From: Mycocentrospora acerina
Lineage: Eukaryota > Ascomycota > Dothideomycetes > Pleosporales
Length of the DNA: 64,000 nt
Direction of reading: 5' to 3'
Assembly: GCA_022701365.1 (NCBI GenBank)
Contig: JAKUHH010000284.1
Span: 1,146,140-1,210,139 of the forward strand
Made by a program: the position numbers and the translations under genes. Positions 32,501 through 42,532 of this stretch are shown piece by piece; position 1 is the stretch's first letter; each line of letters begins with the position of its first letter. The notes below the pieces were generated by a model. The model searched no databases. It was not told the DNA's origin and saw only the letters and a list, made by a program, of their open reading frames with translations.

Positions 32501-33947
32501 CTCGGGGATGGCCTTGACAGTCTGCTTGATGTACCTCTTGAGTTTCGCGACAGTTGCGTCGGCAGTCTCCTCAAGCTTGGTAACCAAGGCTCGGCCGTGT
32601 CCATTGACAGCGTTGTCGATCTGACGCTTGGTGATTTCAGCGACTCGGTGCTCCAAGTCCTCAGAACCCTTGTCTGCGGCTGTGGCAAACTTGGTCTGCC
32701 ACTTTTCGAGATCCTCGTTGAGTTTGGCCTTCAACTCGGCACCAGTAAGCTTGGTCTCGGCGGGCGGAGTTGCAGTCTCAGGCTGAGCTTCTCCAGACGC
32801 CGTGCTAGAAGAGTCGCTGCCAAAGTACTCATCGAGGACGCCCCAACCAGACTTTGTGTCCGAGCTAGGAGATGCAGACGCGGCAACTGAGCTGGCAGCA
32901 CTACGAGTAGTCTCGGTCAGCTCGGATGCAATGGGTCTGTGTGCTGATTAGCACTGACGAGTAGAAGAACGTTCATGGTGACTTACGTTTGTGAGTCAAA
33001 AGCATTGACTACAGACTCAACTTTTTGCTGATCCCTGTATCGTCCAAGACGCTCTGAGATGCGGACGAGCTGGGGTTCGACGTTGTCGCCATAGAGAACG
33101 CGAAGCTGGGGCCACACGGTCCTGAGGAAGAAGGTCCAAGCAGTATCCTTGGCGGAACGAACGTGGGGGAAGATGACATGCACCACGGCATGATTGCCTT
33201 GAATGTAGCCTTCACGAAGGTAGGGCAAAGAAGCCTGGTATGCAGGTACAATGGAGCTGTGGTAGATTTCATCTGCGCTCGCCTTGGCCTGGTCGTAGTA
33301 GGGAGCAGCAGCTTTCAAGCCCTTTTGGACATGGGGGGCAAGATACAGGTCGTACTGTGCCTTGGCTTTGCCCTGAGCAATCTGGAGCTGAGGGCGGGCA
33401 GTCTTGTCCCAATTGGCCTCGGCAAACTTCTTCGCGTGTTCGACTCGGTGCGCGCCGTAGGTGGCGTACTTTTCCTTGGTGAAGGCTGCGGCAGGGGTGT
33501 AGAAGCGATCGGCGTAGGGCTTGACTTTGTCGACTTGGGGAGCCACGTATGTCTGGTAGTAGGGGTCCAGGTAGGGGGCTGCGTGCAACCGGGCTTGCAG
33601 GTACGGTTTGCACACACGTGCAGACGAGGCGTCGATCTCAGAGAGGGACGAGGGACACCGGAAAGCCGTCGTGATGATGAGGTACCATGTCACCAGCCTG
33701 CAAAGGGTCAGTGCGTGCAGGTGGGAGAGGGGTGCTTTTTGGCGTGCACACACCTTGCAATGATGCTTGTCAAAGCTCCCACGACGCTTCTTCTGGGCTT
33801 CCTCGAGCCCTTGGACCGTGTGGCAGGCGTGGAGAGCTGTGCCTTTTCAGCGTGGCCGTTTGCACTGCCATTGAGGTTACTCTTGGGGCCACCGCTGGCA
33901 GCAGGCTTCTTGGGCTTCTTGGCCCGGCCGTTCATCTGGACAGCCAT
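29550..33947 (-). CDS. Large Ala/Ser-rich repeat protein with one N-terminal membrane segment (often mislabelled hoxa13)
   Basis: Four exons (33947-33754, 33697-32987, 32936-31248 and 31200-29550) give 1,414 residues. A basic N terminus (about 65 residues) precedes one hydrophobic segment (LVTWYLIITTAF). Next comes a Tyr/Pro-rich helical region with repeated YxxPxxxK units (YLDPYYQTYVAPQVDKVKPY, YDLYLAPHVQKGL, YYDQAKASADEIY), which resembles apolipoprotein-like amphipathic helices. A charged coiled-coil part follows (about 300-560). The last 800 residues contain at least a dozen copies of a GxxTPxxES-like motif (LGSETPVSESV, YGTPTPTAY, YGPEQGALES) spaced about 25-43 residues apart. I believe homologues in databases carry the name transcription factor hoxa13, but no homeodomain is visible. 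I infer a membrane-anchored lipid- or organelle-surface protein; the function is unknown. Confidence 0.8.
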
Positions 33948-34063
33948 GATGGCGGCAGCAAGAGACGATCGACGGCTGCTCGCGTGCTACGGCGGGCTCT
34001 GGTGGTCGATGACGTTGCTGGGCTGGCTACTGTGTGGGGTGTTAGCGAGAAGGAGTGCAGCGC

Positions 34064-34086
34064 CACGGTCACGGTCACGGTCACGG
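34064..34086. repeat. CACGGT hexamer repeat
   Basis: Nearly four units of CACGGT in the divergent promoter. Confidence 0.85.
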
Positions 34087-34109
34087 AGAAGACGAACAAT
34101 TAAAGCTGG

Positions 34110-34110
<1 letters not shown>

Positions 34111-34140
<30 letters not shown>
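34111..34140. repeat. (CGT)10 microsatellite
   Basis: Ten perfect CGT units in the divergent promoter of the repeat protein and Doa10. Confidence 0.95.
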
Positions 34141-34810
34141 GGTAGCAGCTGGATACACGCAGCTTCGCCTGGGGGTTGGTGGAGAGGTGAGAGATGTGTG
34201 CTAAAGTTGCTAGGCGATGCGATGCACGCCCGAGCTTCAGGCAAGCAAGCCAGCCAGCAGTGATGTAATTGCACGTGCAAACGGGGAAGAGAGCAGGAAA
34301 CGGGCCACGACGGTGACGAGCGCACGGCACGTCAGTTCAGACGGAATGCAAGGGGACGCCAAGAGACGCAGCAGCGTGAAAATGAGTGAGAAGGTGAATT
34401 TGAATGTGAATGTGAATGCGACTGTGAATATGGGTGGCTGCGTCGTGTGCGTCGTGTCTCGCGTGCTTGTTCGCGCGCTGCAGGGCAGATACGACGGCCG
34501 TTTGCGGGGTTGGCACTCGTACGCAAGCATGTGAAGGGCTGCTGTGCTAGTCTGCCAGGGTAATGTAGATAAAACACAACGGTGAGGTAGGTAGATAAAT
34601 ACAGCCACGGTGAGGTAAGTAGCTGTCCCACTTTCGTGTGGTATGGTCACGTGCATGGGCGGTTGATGATGGTGGTCATGTAGGGGTTGTTGCTGTGGCA
34701 GGAGTTGTTGTCGTAGCAGGGGTAGCATCAGCAGCGGTGCCAGCGGTAGTGGTGATGGCAATGAAAGTAAAGGTGACGGTAGTGACAGCAGTAGTGTTAG
34801 CATTGGTGGC

Positions 34811-34899
34811 GGTGGTAGTGGTAGTGGTAGTGGTAGTGACAATAGTAGTAGTGGTGGCAATAGTAGTGGCAATAGTAGTGGTAGTGGTAGTGGTAGTGT
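34811..34899. repeat. GGTAGT-type imperfect tandem repeat
   Basis: About 90 bases of GGTAGT and AATAGTAGT units. It lies about 400 bases upstream of the Doa10 ATG. Confidence 0.85.
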
Positions 34900-35304
34900 T
34901 GCCCTATGTAATAGCGTACCACGACAGACAAGACAGGGCAAGCAAGCCCCGCCAAGACCTCGACGACATGACCGCGCGACTCCCGGCGGCGAGTTTGGGC
35001 AAGCCAGCCCTGCGCTCCACTCACTTGGCCTATCCACTTGGCCTACCCACTCTGCCACTCTGCCACTCCAACTCTGCCCGTGTGTCTGTGCCTGCGTCCG
35101 TGTATCGACGACAGACACCCATCCATCCATGGTTCCTTGAGCCTCTCTCCCAGCGGCTTCCTGCCATATACGCAACCCCCCACCCCAGCCTACGTTGCTC
35201 TGCACCACCACCACTACCACCACCACCATCACTGTCACCATCTCTAGCCTCAATCATCCAAGCAACACACCCCAGCTGCATCGCCGTCTGCACCCACTCC
35301 ACCC

Positions 35305-38300
35305 ATGGCGACCGACATGCCGCCCATAGACGCGACCGACGATCTCCTCACAGACGCAGGGACCGACTCTCCCCACAACACCCCCTCCTCCAGCTCCGTC
35401 ATGGCCGACGATGCCGACACGTGCCGCATCTGTCGCGGAGAGGGCACCCTCGAGGAGCCCTTGTTCTATCCGTGCAAGTGCAGCGGCAGCATCAAATACG
35501 TCCACCAGGAATGCCTCATGGAGTGGCTGTCGCATACGCAGAAGAAGCACTGCGAGCTGTGCAAGACGTCGTTTCGCTTCACCAAGCTCTACCAGCCTGG
35601 CATGCCCAACCGCATCCCCACAGCCGTCTTCATGCGCCGCGCCGGTCTGCACGTGCTCAAGATGCTCTTGACGTGGTGTCGTGCTGTCCTGGTGGGCTCG
35701 GTATGGATGGTGCTGCTCCCCTGGTGCATGCGCGTCGTCTGGCGCAGTCTCTTCTGGGTCGGCGATGGAGGATGGACAAGAGACGGCCATTTTGAGTCTG
35801 CAGACGCCGCTGACGGCGCGCCACTCGACTTTGAGGGGATCCGCACCGCCCTCGAGGCTATACAGGCCAACGTGTCGCAAAATCCAGCCACGGCGGGCTT
35901 GCTCGAGCAGCGTGGGCCTGCCATTACGAACAGAACTCTTGCTGGCCCAGGCAGCGAATCTCTTCTATGGGCTTTTACCAAGCGCATCCTGTTTGGTATT
36001 CCTTTGCAAGCCTCTCTTTTCACATCACCCTCAAGCAACCACACAGAGTACAATTCGACCTCGGATCCTCTGGGCGTGCGCCATCCTTCGCTGCTCTCGG
36101 AAATACCCTGGTTTAACCGCTTCGAGTCTCACTCCGTCAATCGCTTCATAATCGACGTGTTTGAGGGCTTGATGATAACTCTTCTGGTGGTGGTCGCCTT
36201 CATCCTGATCTTTCTCATCCGAGAGTGGGTTGTCCAGCAGCAGCCCGTCATCAACATGGTGGCGCTCAACAATAATGCTGCTGCAGACCCCGCTGCCAAT
36301 CAGGAAAACAATGAGGAACCCGAGGCTGCAGCTGACGAGAATGAAGTCGAAGATGAGGTTGAGATTGAGATTGAAGACGAGGAGACGGATGAAGAGGATG
36401 GTTCTGTAGATGAGCAAGACAATCAACCCGCCTGGCCCGCTTTACCACCACATCCCGCCCGACTTGTCGTGAGAAATGGAGTGGACGCTGGTGGCGATAC
36501 AGCTACCAACAATGATGATTCGTCTGACGTCCACGGCAACTCGGGAAGCTCTCGTCGCTCATCTTCACTTCGCAGACAGCACGGGTCGAGCGAGGCTATC
36601 AGAAGCGCGTTGGAAGAAACGCCAGGAACGGGCGAAGCACCTCTGACCACAACAGCAGATGATGTCTTCCCTGGACAAGAGGAAATTGCTTACAACAGAT
36701 TTGAAGCACCTGAGCAGCGTACCGCCGAATCCCAAGCTTCCACCCCCAGCAGCTCCGCTCTTTCCAGAAGTTCGAGCAGTCTCCCCCAGACCCTCCAAGT
36801 CGCGTCCGAAGCAGTTGAATCCGACTCATCCGATGCTTTTCCAAGACCAGACATGCCATCAAGAAACCAATCATTCATTGCTGCGGAGATCCAACGCAGT
36901 TTGGAGGAAGGCAGTTCGTGGTCGTTTAGTGGCGTGCAGCACGCGTCAGAGGACGGGCCTGTCCAAGATGAGGCTATACTTGATTCTTGGGAGGACGAGG
37001 GAACAGAAGAAACTCAGTCTGAACAGATATACCGGCCAACACCAGCTCAAGAGGCTGGCAGCGATCACAGTAGTGGAAGTTGGCAACGAGTCACCAATGC
37101 CAATGTGGAAAACACCTCTGACCAAGCGCTGGAAAGAGGCCACCCACAAAATGGAGGTGAGGCTGATGCTATCAACGACAGTATTGACAGCCCTCTTCGA
37201 CACTACTTGGCAACCCCTGCTGAAGACGATACCTTGAGTACAGCAGACGAGGCCGGAGCTGGAACAACCGCTAGGTCTGATCTCGGTTCAGATCAGTCAG
37301 AACATGGCTCAGATACATTGCCAGAACACCTTGAGCTCGAGGAACAACAACAGCAACCCCCAGTCGAGGCTGCTGCACCTCCAGCACAGGTTCAGAACCA
37401 GCGACTTGAAGTACCGGGACCTCCTGCCCCTCCCTTGGCTCGTTTCCTGGACTGGGTCTATGGTGACGTTGCTCCCCAAGTGCCAGCAACTGAAGAAGCC
37501 GCAAACGATGAGCGTGTCGTTCGTAATATTGCTGACGAGGCGCCATTCGTCGCTTTTGCAGGAAACGAACTCCAAGAGCCTGTAAACCCACCTCTTCAAG
37601 ACCCCGACGTCGCTGCTGCCCAGGCTGGCATCGACGTCAACGAACAAGACGCGATTGAAGATGCAGAAGATCTCGAGGGCATCCTAGAGCTCATCGGCAT
37701 GCAAGGACCACTCATCGGTCTCTTCCAAAACGCTCTATTCAGTGCAGTGCTGATCTCTGCGACTCTGGCTTGTGCCGTCTGGGTTCCCTACCTGTGGGGT
37801 AAACTCATGATTCTGGTCATGGGCAGCCCCATCTCACTCCTGGTCAAGCTTCCTCTCCAGATGATTGCGACAATAACAGACTTTGTTGTGGACTCGACTC
37901 TTTTCTTTGGTGCTGCATCCGTTTACTGGACCACACGGTTTGTTTCCGTACTCGTAAAAATGTTCACATGGGGTGTGTTGCCAAAGATTGTAGACAGCCC
38001 AGCCAGTGCTATTACTGGACCTGCTCATTCGATTGCGAACAATGCCTTGGATCGTCTCACAAAGATGCTCGCTAGTTCCTCCATCGCACCCAGCCCCGAC
38101 TATTTCCAGTTCAGCGTCAACTCTCACATTGCCTTGCGCAGTCTCCAAAACACGACATCCTTCGCCTTGAACGAAACAAGTAATTTTGTTGGCGCTGTCT
38201 TTGAAGAAGTTGCAGCAGACTCGCCATTCGGGCTTCTCCTCCGGCTGCTCGGCCAGTTGCCGCATTTCGTGCAAACCGGGCTGACTGCACTTGTCCAGGT

Positions 38301-40374
38301 GTGCAGCGCCTTGTTCGCCTGGATCTCGTCTTCAAAATCATACAAACTCACCTTTGATCTCGACCTCGGCCAAAACGCGACTGCTGCATACACCTCGATA
38401 GAGCGCTGGACGGCCAGTGATCGGACAATTGCCATCTTTGCAGGCTATGCTTCCTTTGCCATAGGCGGTGCAGTCTACCTCAAACGGGCGACTCCGTTCA
38501 GTACGTCTCAACAAGGACAAAGAATCGAGCGCATCTTCTCAGAGGTCCTCCAGCAAGCCGGGGGTGTGCTCAAGGTTATCCTGATCATCAGCATTGAAAT
38601 GCTGGCTTTTCCACTCTACTGCGGTCTGCTCCTTGACCTCGCCATGCTCCCCCTCTTCAAGGATGCTACACTCTACACCCGATGGCAATTTGCTCGCGAA
38701 AGCCCGTGGACATCCTGCTTCGTGCATTGGTTCATCGGCACCTCCTACATGTTCCATTTTGCACTGTTTGTGGCCATGTGCCGCAAGATTATGCGCAAGG
38801 GCGTGCTCTACTTCATTCGCGATCCTGATGACCCAACGTTCCACCCGGTTCGGGACGTCCTCGAGCGAAGTGTTACGACTCAGCTTCGCAAGATTGGCTT
38901 CAGCGCCCTTGTGTATGGAGCTCTTGTCATTGTATGCTTGGGAGGCGTTGTATGGAGTCTGAGTCGTATCACTTCAGACGTGCTGCCTATCCACTGGACA
39001 ACCGAGGCCCCGTTCTTGGAGTTCCCGCTCGACCTTTTGTTCTACAACTTCCTTACGCCAGTCATCATCAAGTTTTACAAGCCAACCGAGGGTATATACG
39101 CAGTGTACACGTGGTGGTTTAAGATGTGCGCCGGCTTCCTTCGTCTGTCAAACTTCCTCTTCGGCGACAATGTCAAGGAAGAAGAAGGCTACTACGTTAC
39201 TTGGGCGGACTGGTTTCAGTTTACTAAACGCGTTCCAGCACTAGCTGTCAATGGCTTTGACAACGAAAATGACAACGACCCCACACCAGTCAACTTTGTT
39301 AAAAATGGTAGATACGTTAGGGCCCCGGCATCCGACCAGACGCGCATACCCAAGGGCCACCCAGTCTTCGTCGAGGTCGACCCGGAGAACGTGCGCTTGG
39401 ATGGCATCACAGAAGGGGGCGTACACAACAACGAGAACCTGGTGGCCAGGGTCTACATTCCACCCTGGTTCCGCGTCCGCATCGCTTGCTTCGTCCTCAC
39501 CATCTGGATCTTCATGGGCGTCACTGGCGTCAGCGTGACCATCATCCCACTCCTTGTCGGCCGCTACCTCTTCTCGCTAGTCCTACCGTCCACTGTCGAA
39601 ATGAACGACATCCACGCCTTTTCTCTAGGCGTCTACTCCCTCGGCAGCGTCGCATACAGCGGCTACCAACTCCACAAATTCATCGCCTCGCTCAACCAAC
39701 CAGTCCCCTCCTTGGTCGCTGCACTCAACACCGTCGCAGCAACAACATCCCACATTAGCATGCGCGTCCTCCGCTTCAGCTTCGTTTGGACAAGTCTCAT
39801 ATTCGCCATCCCCTTCCTCTTCGCCGTGCTCATTGAGCTCTATTTCCTCATGCCCCTGCATGCCTACCTTGGCCCCTCGGAACCCCACGTCGTGCACCTC
39901 ATCCAAGACTGGACCCTCGGCTTCCTCTACTCACGCCTCGCCGCACGCATCGTCTTTGCAAACCGCAACTCGCGTCCTGCCCGCGCCTTCAACGCCGTCA
40001 TCCGTGACGGATACCTCTACCCCAATGCTCGCGTCGCAACACGATGCTTCCTCCTCCCTGTCCTCGCAATGTTCGCCATTGCCATTGCGGTCCCTAGCAG
40101 CCTTGCCTTCATGACAAGTCGCACCATGTACGCCGGTGCAAGCGAAGCAGTGAAGAGCCAGGTATGGCGCTTTTCGTTCCCCGCCGTAGGGCTCAGCGCG
40201 GCAATCATGTGGGTTGGCAAGGAGGTGGTGAGGATGCTCACAAGGTGGAGGTTAGTTGTTAAAGATGAAGTGTACTTGATTGGTGAGAGACTGCATAATT
40301 TTGGGGAGAAGAGGGCGCCGCTGCAGAATCCTTTGGTGGTGGAGCCTGCTGGTGTGGAAAATATAGTGTTGTGA
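35305..40374 (+). CDS. Doa10/Ssm4/MARCH6-type RING-CH E3 ubiquitin ligase
   Basis: Single uninterrupted exon of 1,689 residues, larger than yeast Doa10 mainly because of a disordered insert. The N-terminal RING-CH (C4HC3) finger has Cys40, 43, 57, 59, His67, Cys70, 83 and 86. It is followed by a membrane segment pair (about 120-145 and 285-310). A long acidic, Ser-rich cytosolic loop (about 320-790) comes next, and then many hydrophobic helices to the C terminus, consistent with the 14-span ER/inner nuclear membrane topology. Doa10 works with Ubc6/Ubc7 in ER-associated degradation of proteins with cytosolic, nuclear or membrane degrons. The conserved central block (about 1090-1400) includes PVRDVLERSVTTQLRKIGFS and FYNFLTPVIIKFYKP. 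The C-terminal ALQNPLVV-like segment appears as APLQNPLVVEPAGVENIVL. Confidence 0.95.
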   Translation: MATDMPPIDATDDLLTDAGTDSPHNTPSSSSVMADDADTCRICRGEGTLEEPLFYPCKCSGSIKYVHQECLMEWLSHTQKKHCELCKTSFRFTKLYQPGMPNRIPTAVFMRRAGLHVLKMLLTWCRAVLVGSVWMVLLPWCMRVVWRSLFWVGDGGWTRDGHFESADAADGAPLDFEGIRTALEAIQANVSQNPATAGLLEQRGPAITNRTLAGPGSESLLWAFTKRILFGIPLQASLFTSPSSNHTEYNSTSDPLGVRHPSLLSEIPWFNRFESHSVNRFIIDVFEGLMITLLVVVAFILIFLIREWVVQQQPVINMVALNNNAAADPAANQENNEEPEAAADENEVEDEVEIEIEDEETDEEDGSVDEQDNQPAWPALPPHPARLVVRNGVDAGGDTATNNDDSSDVHGNSGSSRRSSSLRRQHGSSEAIRSALEETPGTGEAPLTTTADDVFPGQEEIAYNRFEAPEQRTAESQASTPSSSALSRSSSSLPQTLQVASEAVESDSSDAFPRPDMPSRNQSFIAAEIQRSLEEGSSWSFSGVQHASEDGPVQDEAILDSWEDEGTEETQSEQIYRPTPAQEAGSDHSSGSWQRVTNANVENTSDQALERGHPQNGGEADAINDSIDSPLRHYLATPAEDDTLSTADEAGAGTTARSDLGSDQSEHGSDTLPEHLELEEQQQQPPVEAAAPPAQVQNQRLEVPGPPAPPLARFLDWVYGDVAPQVPATEEAANDERVVRNIADEAPFVAFAGNELQEPVNPPLQDPDVAAAQAGIDVNEQDAIEDAEDLEGILELIGMQGPLIGLFQNALFSAVLISATLACAVWVPYLWGKLMILVMGSPISLLVKLPLQMIATITDFVVDSTLFFGAASVYWTTRFVSVLVKMFTWGVLPKIVDSPASAITGPAHSIANNALDRLTKMLASSSIAPSPDYFQFSVNSHIALRSLQNTTSFALNETSNFVGAVFEEVAADSPFGLLLRLLGQLPHFVQTGLTALVQVCSALFAWISSSKSYKLTFDLDLGQNATAAYTSIERWTASDRTIAIFAGYASFAIGGAVYLKRATPFSTSQQGQRIERIFSEVLQQAGGVLKVILIISIEMLAFPLYCGLLLDLAMLPLFKDATLYTRWQFARESPWTSCFVHWFIGTSYMFHFALFVAMCRKIMRKGVLYFIRDPDDPTFHPVRDVLERSVTTQLRKIGFSALVYGALVIVCLGGVVWSLSRITSDVLPIHWTTEAPFLEFPLDLLFYNFLTPVIIKFYKPTEGIYAVYTWWFKMCAGFLRLSNFLFGDNVKEEEGYYVTWADWFQFTKRVPALAVNGFDNENDNDPTPVNFVKNGRYVRAPASDQTRIPKGHPVFVEVDPENVRLDGITEGGVHNNENLVARVYIPPWFRVRIACFVLTIWIFMGVTGVSVTIIPLLVGRYLFSLVLPSTVEMNDIHAFSLGVYSLGSVAYSGYQLHKFIASLNQPVPSLVAALNTVAATTSHISMRVLRFSFVWTSLIFAIPFLFAVLIELYFLMPLHAYLGPSEPHVVHLIQDWTLGFLYSRLAARIVFANRNSRPARAFNAVIRDGYLYPNARVATRCFLLPVLAMFAIAIAVPSSLAFMTSRTMYAGASEAVKSQVWRFSFPAVGLSAAIMWVGKEVVRMLTRWRLVVKDEVYLIGERLHNFGEKRAPLQNPLVVEPAGVENIVL

Positions 40375-40553
40375 GATTGTGATTGTGATTGTTTTTTGGG
40401 AGGGTGGTTTTTTTTAAAGCGCATGTGGCATTGTTGGGGTCATTATCTTTCTGTCTAGATATTCCTAATGGATGGGTGGGTGGATGGATTGATAGATTGC
40501 AAGGTACATCTCAACTCTTTTACACTATTTTCTCGTGAGGAAAATTTGCTCGT

Positions 40554-40621
40554 GTATGTATGTATGTATGTATGTATGTATGTATGTATGTATGTATGTA
40601 TGTATGTATGTATGTATGTAT
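40554..40621. repeat. (GTAT)17 microsatellite
   Basis: Seventeen perfect GTAT units, about 180 bases after the Doa10 stop. Likely length-variable between strains. Confidence 0.95.
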
Positions 40622-41428
40622 TTTTACAACACTCTATTAATTCACGTGCATTCATTCGTAACTAGACAATTGCGATGACGTGACAACGTTCTTCCTCTTC
40701 CTCGGCACCTAAACAGTATACATACCAACGCGATTGTGAACAACTAATAACTGACTACATGAAATAAAGCCCTTGTTCCGAGTGAACGATTTTTATCAAT
40801 TCTTGCAGAAGGGAGAGGCTAAGTATCACAGGGCCAGGTACATCTAATCAAGGGTTCTGGTCAAGTTGAAAAGTATCTAATCCTCATAAACCACCTTGTC
40901 CCGTTTCTTCCTTCTTCTCCATTTTTATTATTATACATCATCTATGACCACCAGCCTAGGTAGTTATTGGAAAATACTGTTTGCTCCGCGCGTCATACCT
41001 TTATATCTTCCTCCTATGGAGGTTAGCTAGCGAGGCTAGGCTAGACTAGGCTAAGAAAATTACAATGCCTACATGGGTTACGTTGCAGGTGGGTTGCGAC
41101 GCAAGCCACATAACATACATCCATCGCCCACATTTCCCAGTTCGATCAAAAACATGCCTATTCTCCACATTTGCGGTTGTGGGGCAGCTGAATGTCTGTC
41201 TTGATCAGGCGGTACTAAGGCGGGTACTGTGAGTACTGGCTCTACCGTCACCCAAGTTCATTCTCGTGTGGCTGGCGTAGGCGCGTCGCTGTCACCGACG
41301 CGTGTCGCTATCACCGAACACTCGTCTTGATCACGAATGCTTTGTTCGATGCTGCAAAGGCGGGGTGTTGCGGGCAGGATGCTATAAGAGTAGAGCAGCG
41401 GCTTCTAGTTGGAGATTTGTACACGACA

Positions 41429-41438
41429 TATATATATA
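41429..41438 (+). promoter_or_regulatory. TATA-like element of the lectin gene
   Basis: TATATATATA lies 86-95 bases upstream of the lectin ATG at 41524, a plausible TATA distance allowing for a 5' UTR of 50-60 bases. Confidence 0.4.
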
Positions 41439-41523
41439 CCTGCCATTTTCACAGTCTTTCTGCATTACCTCGCCAAACATTAACATTGCTATTGCTCAGT
41501 TCAGTTGTTGGCTTGCACAAAAC

Positions 41524-42532
41524 ATGTCTGTAGATCTTGGTCACCTCATTCTGGTCCAGCCGGACTTTTTCAATGGCGCCAGCGGTTCTCGATTCACCGT
41601 GCGGTGGTCACAGAGGCTGAGGCAGCGAGAAGAAACCTATGTTGTGTGCCCGTTCAACAATTTGAGCAAGCGTGAGTCTATCTCAACAACACTGCAGATT
41701 CAGCACACGTCTAAAGCTGACGTGGATGCAAATAGGTGGCCCGCAAGGACTACTCTTTGTCCAGGCCAGCAAAGTCGAAGAGCTCAAGGGTAAAAAGGTC
41801 GCTGGCCGACCTGACGTGAGTCTCCGTGTCACCAAAGACTTTGTGTACGGTGCGTCAAAGGACAACAGTCAGCAATTCCTGGTCTACCATGACCAAGCGA
41901 ACAAGCTGTTCCAGGTAAGTTCTCAAGGGTGTGGAACTCAAATTTCTTTGTGAGATATGGCTGACAAGTAGACAGCACAGATTCATTTTGGGCATCACCG
42001 AAAACGACATGCCCAGTCGTGTCAAAGAATCGGGCTTCTCAGTTGATCAATTTCCGCTGGAATCCTTGCGTGAATTCGAAGGCAACGAGCAAGGCTCCGA
42101 TCAAGGTGCGTACATCCGCTAATCCACATTCTACCCACTACTACTTGGCAACCTTTTCAACTGACCACGTAAACGATAGATGCCGTGGCGCTCAACCGAC
42201 TGAAGACTGGAGAAAAGCTCCTCAAAGGAGACTCTTTGTACTCGCCTGATTGGCAGCACCGCGTCACCCTCCAGAGCGACGGCAACTTTGTCCTGTACGA
42301 CCCAAATGGTCCAATCTGGCACTCCAATACCTACTACGCCAAGGAAGCTACCCGCGTTGTCATTCAGCACGATGGGAACTTGGTCTTGTACCAGAATTCG
42401 GTGGATAACCAGACCCCGTGGAGTTCGAAGACGGGTGGAAACCATGGCGATCCAGAGGTGACACTGGAGAATGATGGGCGGCTTCGCATCTTAGCAGGTG
42501 GGAAGGAGATTTGGTCGGTTGGGAAACAGTAA
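41524..42532 (+). CDS. Two-part protein with a C-terminal bulb-type (D-mannose) lectin domain
   Basis: Four exons (41524-41671, 41736-41914, 41976-42105 and 42180-42532) give 269 residues. The last ~115 residues form a B-lectin/GNA-like beta-prism. Two of the three mannose-binding strands are intact (LQSDGNFVLYDPNGPIWHS and IQHDGNLVLYQN, matching QxDxNxVxY with Gly before Asn). The third is degenerate (LENDGRLRIL), so one sugar site is probably lost. The domain starts with LKTGEKLLKGDSLYSPDW as usual. The first ~145 residues (HLILVQPDFFNG, GPQGLLFVQASKVEELKGK, HRFILGITENDMPSR) belong to no family I know. There is no signal peptide, so the protein is likely intracellular or unconventionally exported. 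In fungi such lectins are linked to defence or development; the role here is open. Confidence 0.85.

Larger units (their letters stand above)
33948..35304. other. Divergent promoter region with simple repeats
   Basis: About 1.36 kb between the ATGs of the repeat protein (minus) and Doa10 (plus). It is dominated by simple repeats, listed separately. Several long open frames cross it on both strands but encode only Val/Leu/His runs from the repeats, so I do not count them as genes. Confidence 0.55.
40375..41523. other. Intergenic region between Doa10 and lectin gene
   Basis: No gene seen apart from the GTAT microsatellite and a candidate TATA element near the lectin gene. An open frame from 41302 overlaps exon 1 in another frame and is a shadow. 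Confidence 0.5.

Noticed and set aside
33163..34263. 366-residue plus-strand open frame
   Set aside because: Antisense to exons of the large repeat protein and running into (CGT)n; ends in poly-Arg from the microsatellite.
34237..35795. Long frames on both strands with Leu-Pro or Val runs
   Set aside because: Products of the GGTAGT/GTG repeats; no domain, and they overlap the Doa10 start.
40455..40665. Frames rich in VCMY or YIHT repeats
   Set aside because: Direct translation of the (GTAT)17 microsatellite.
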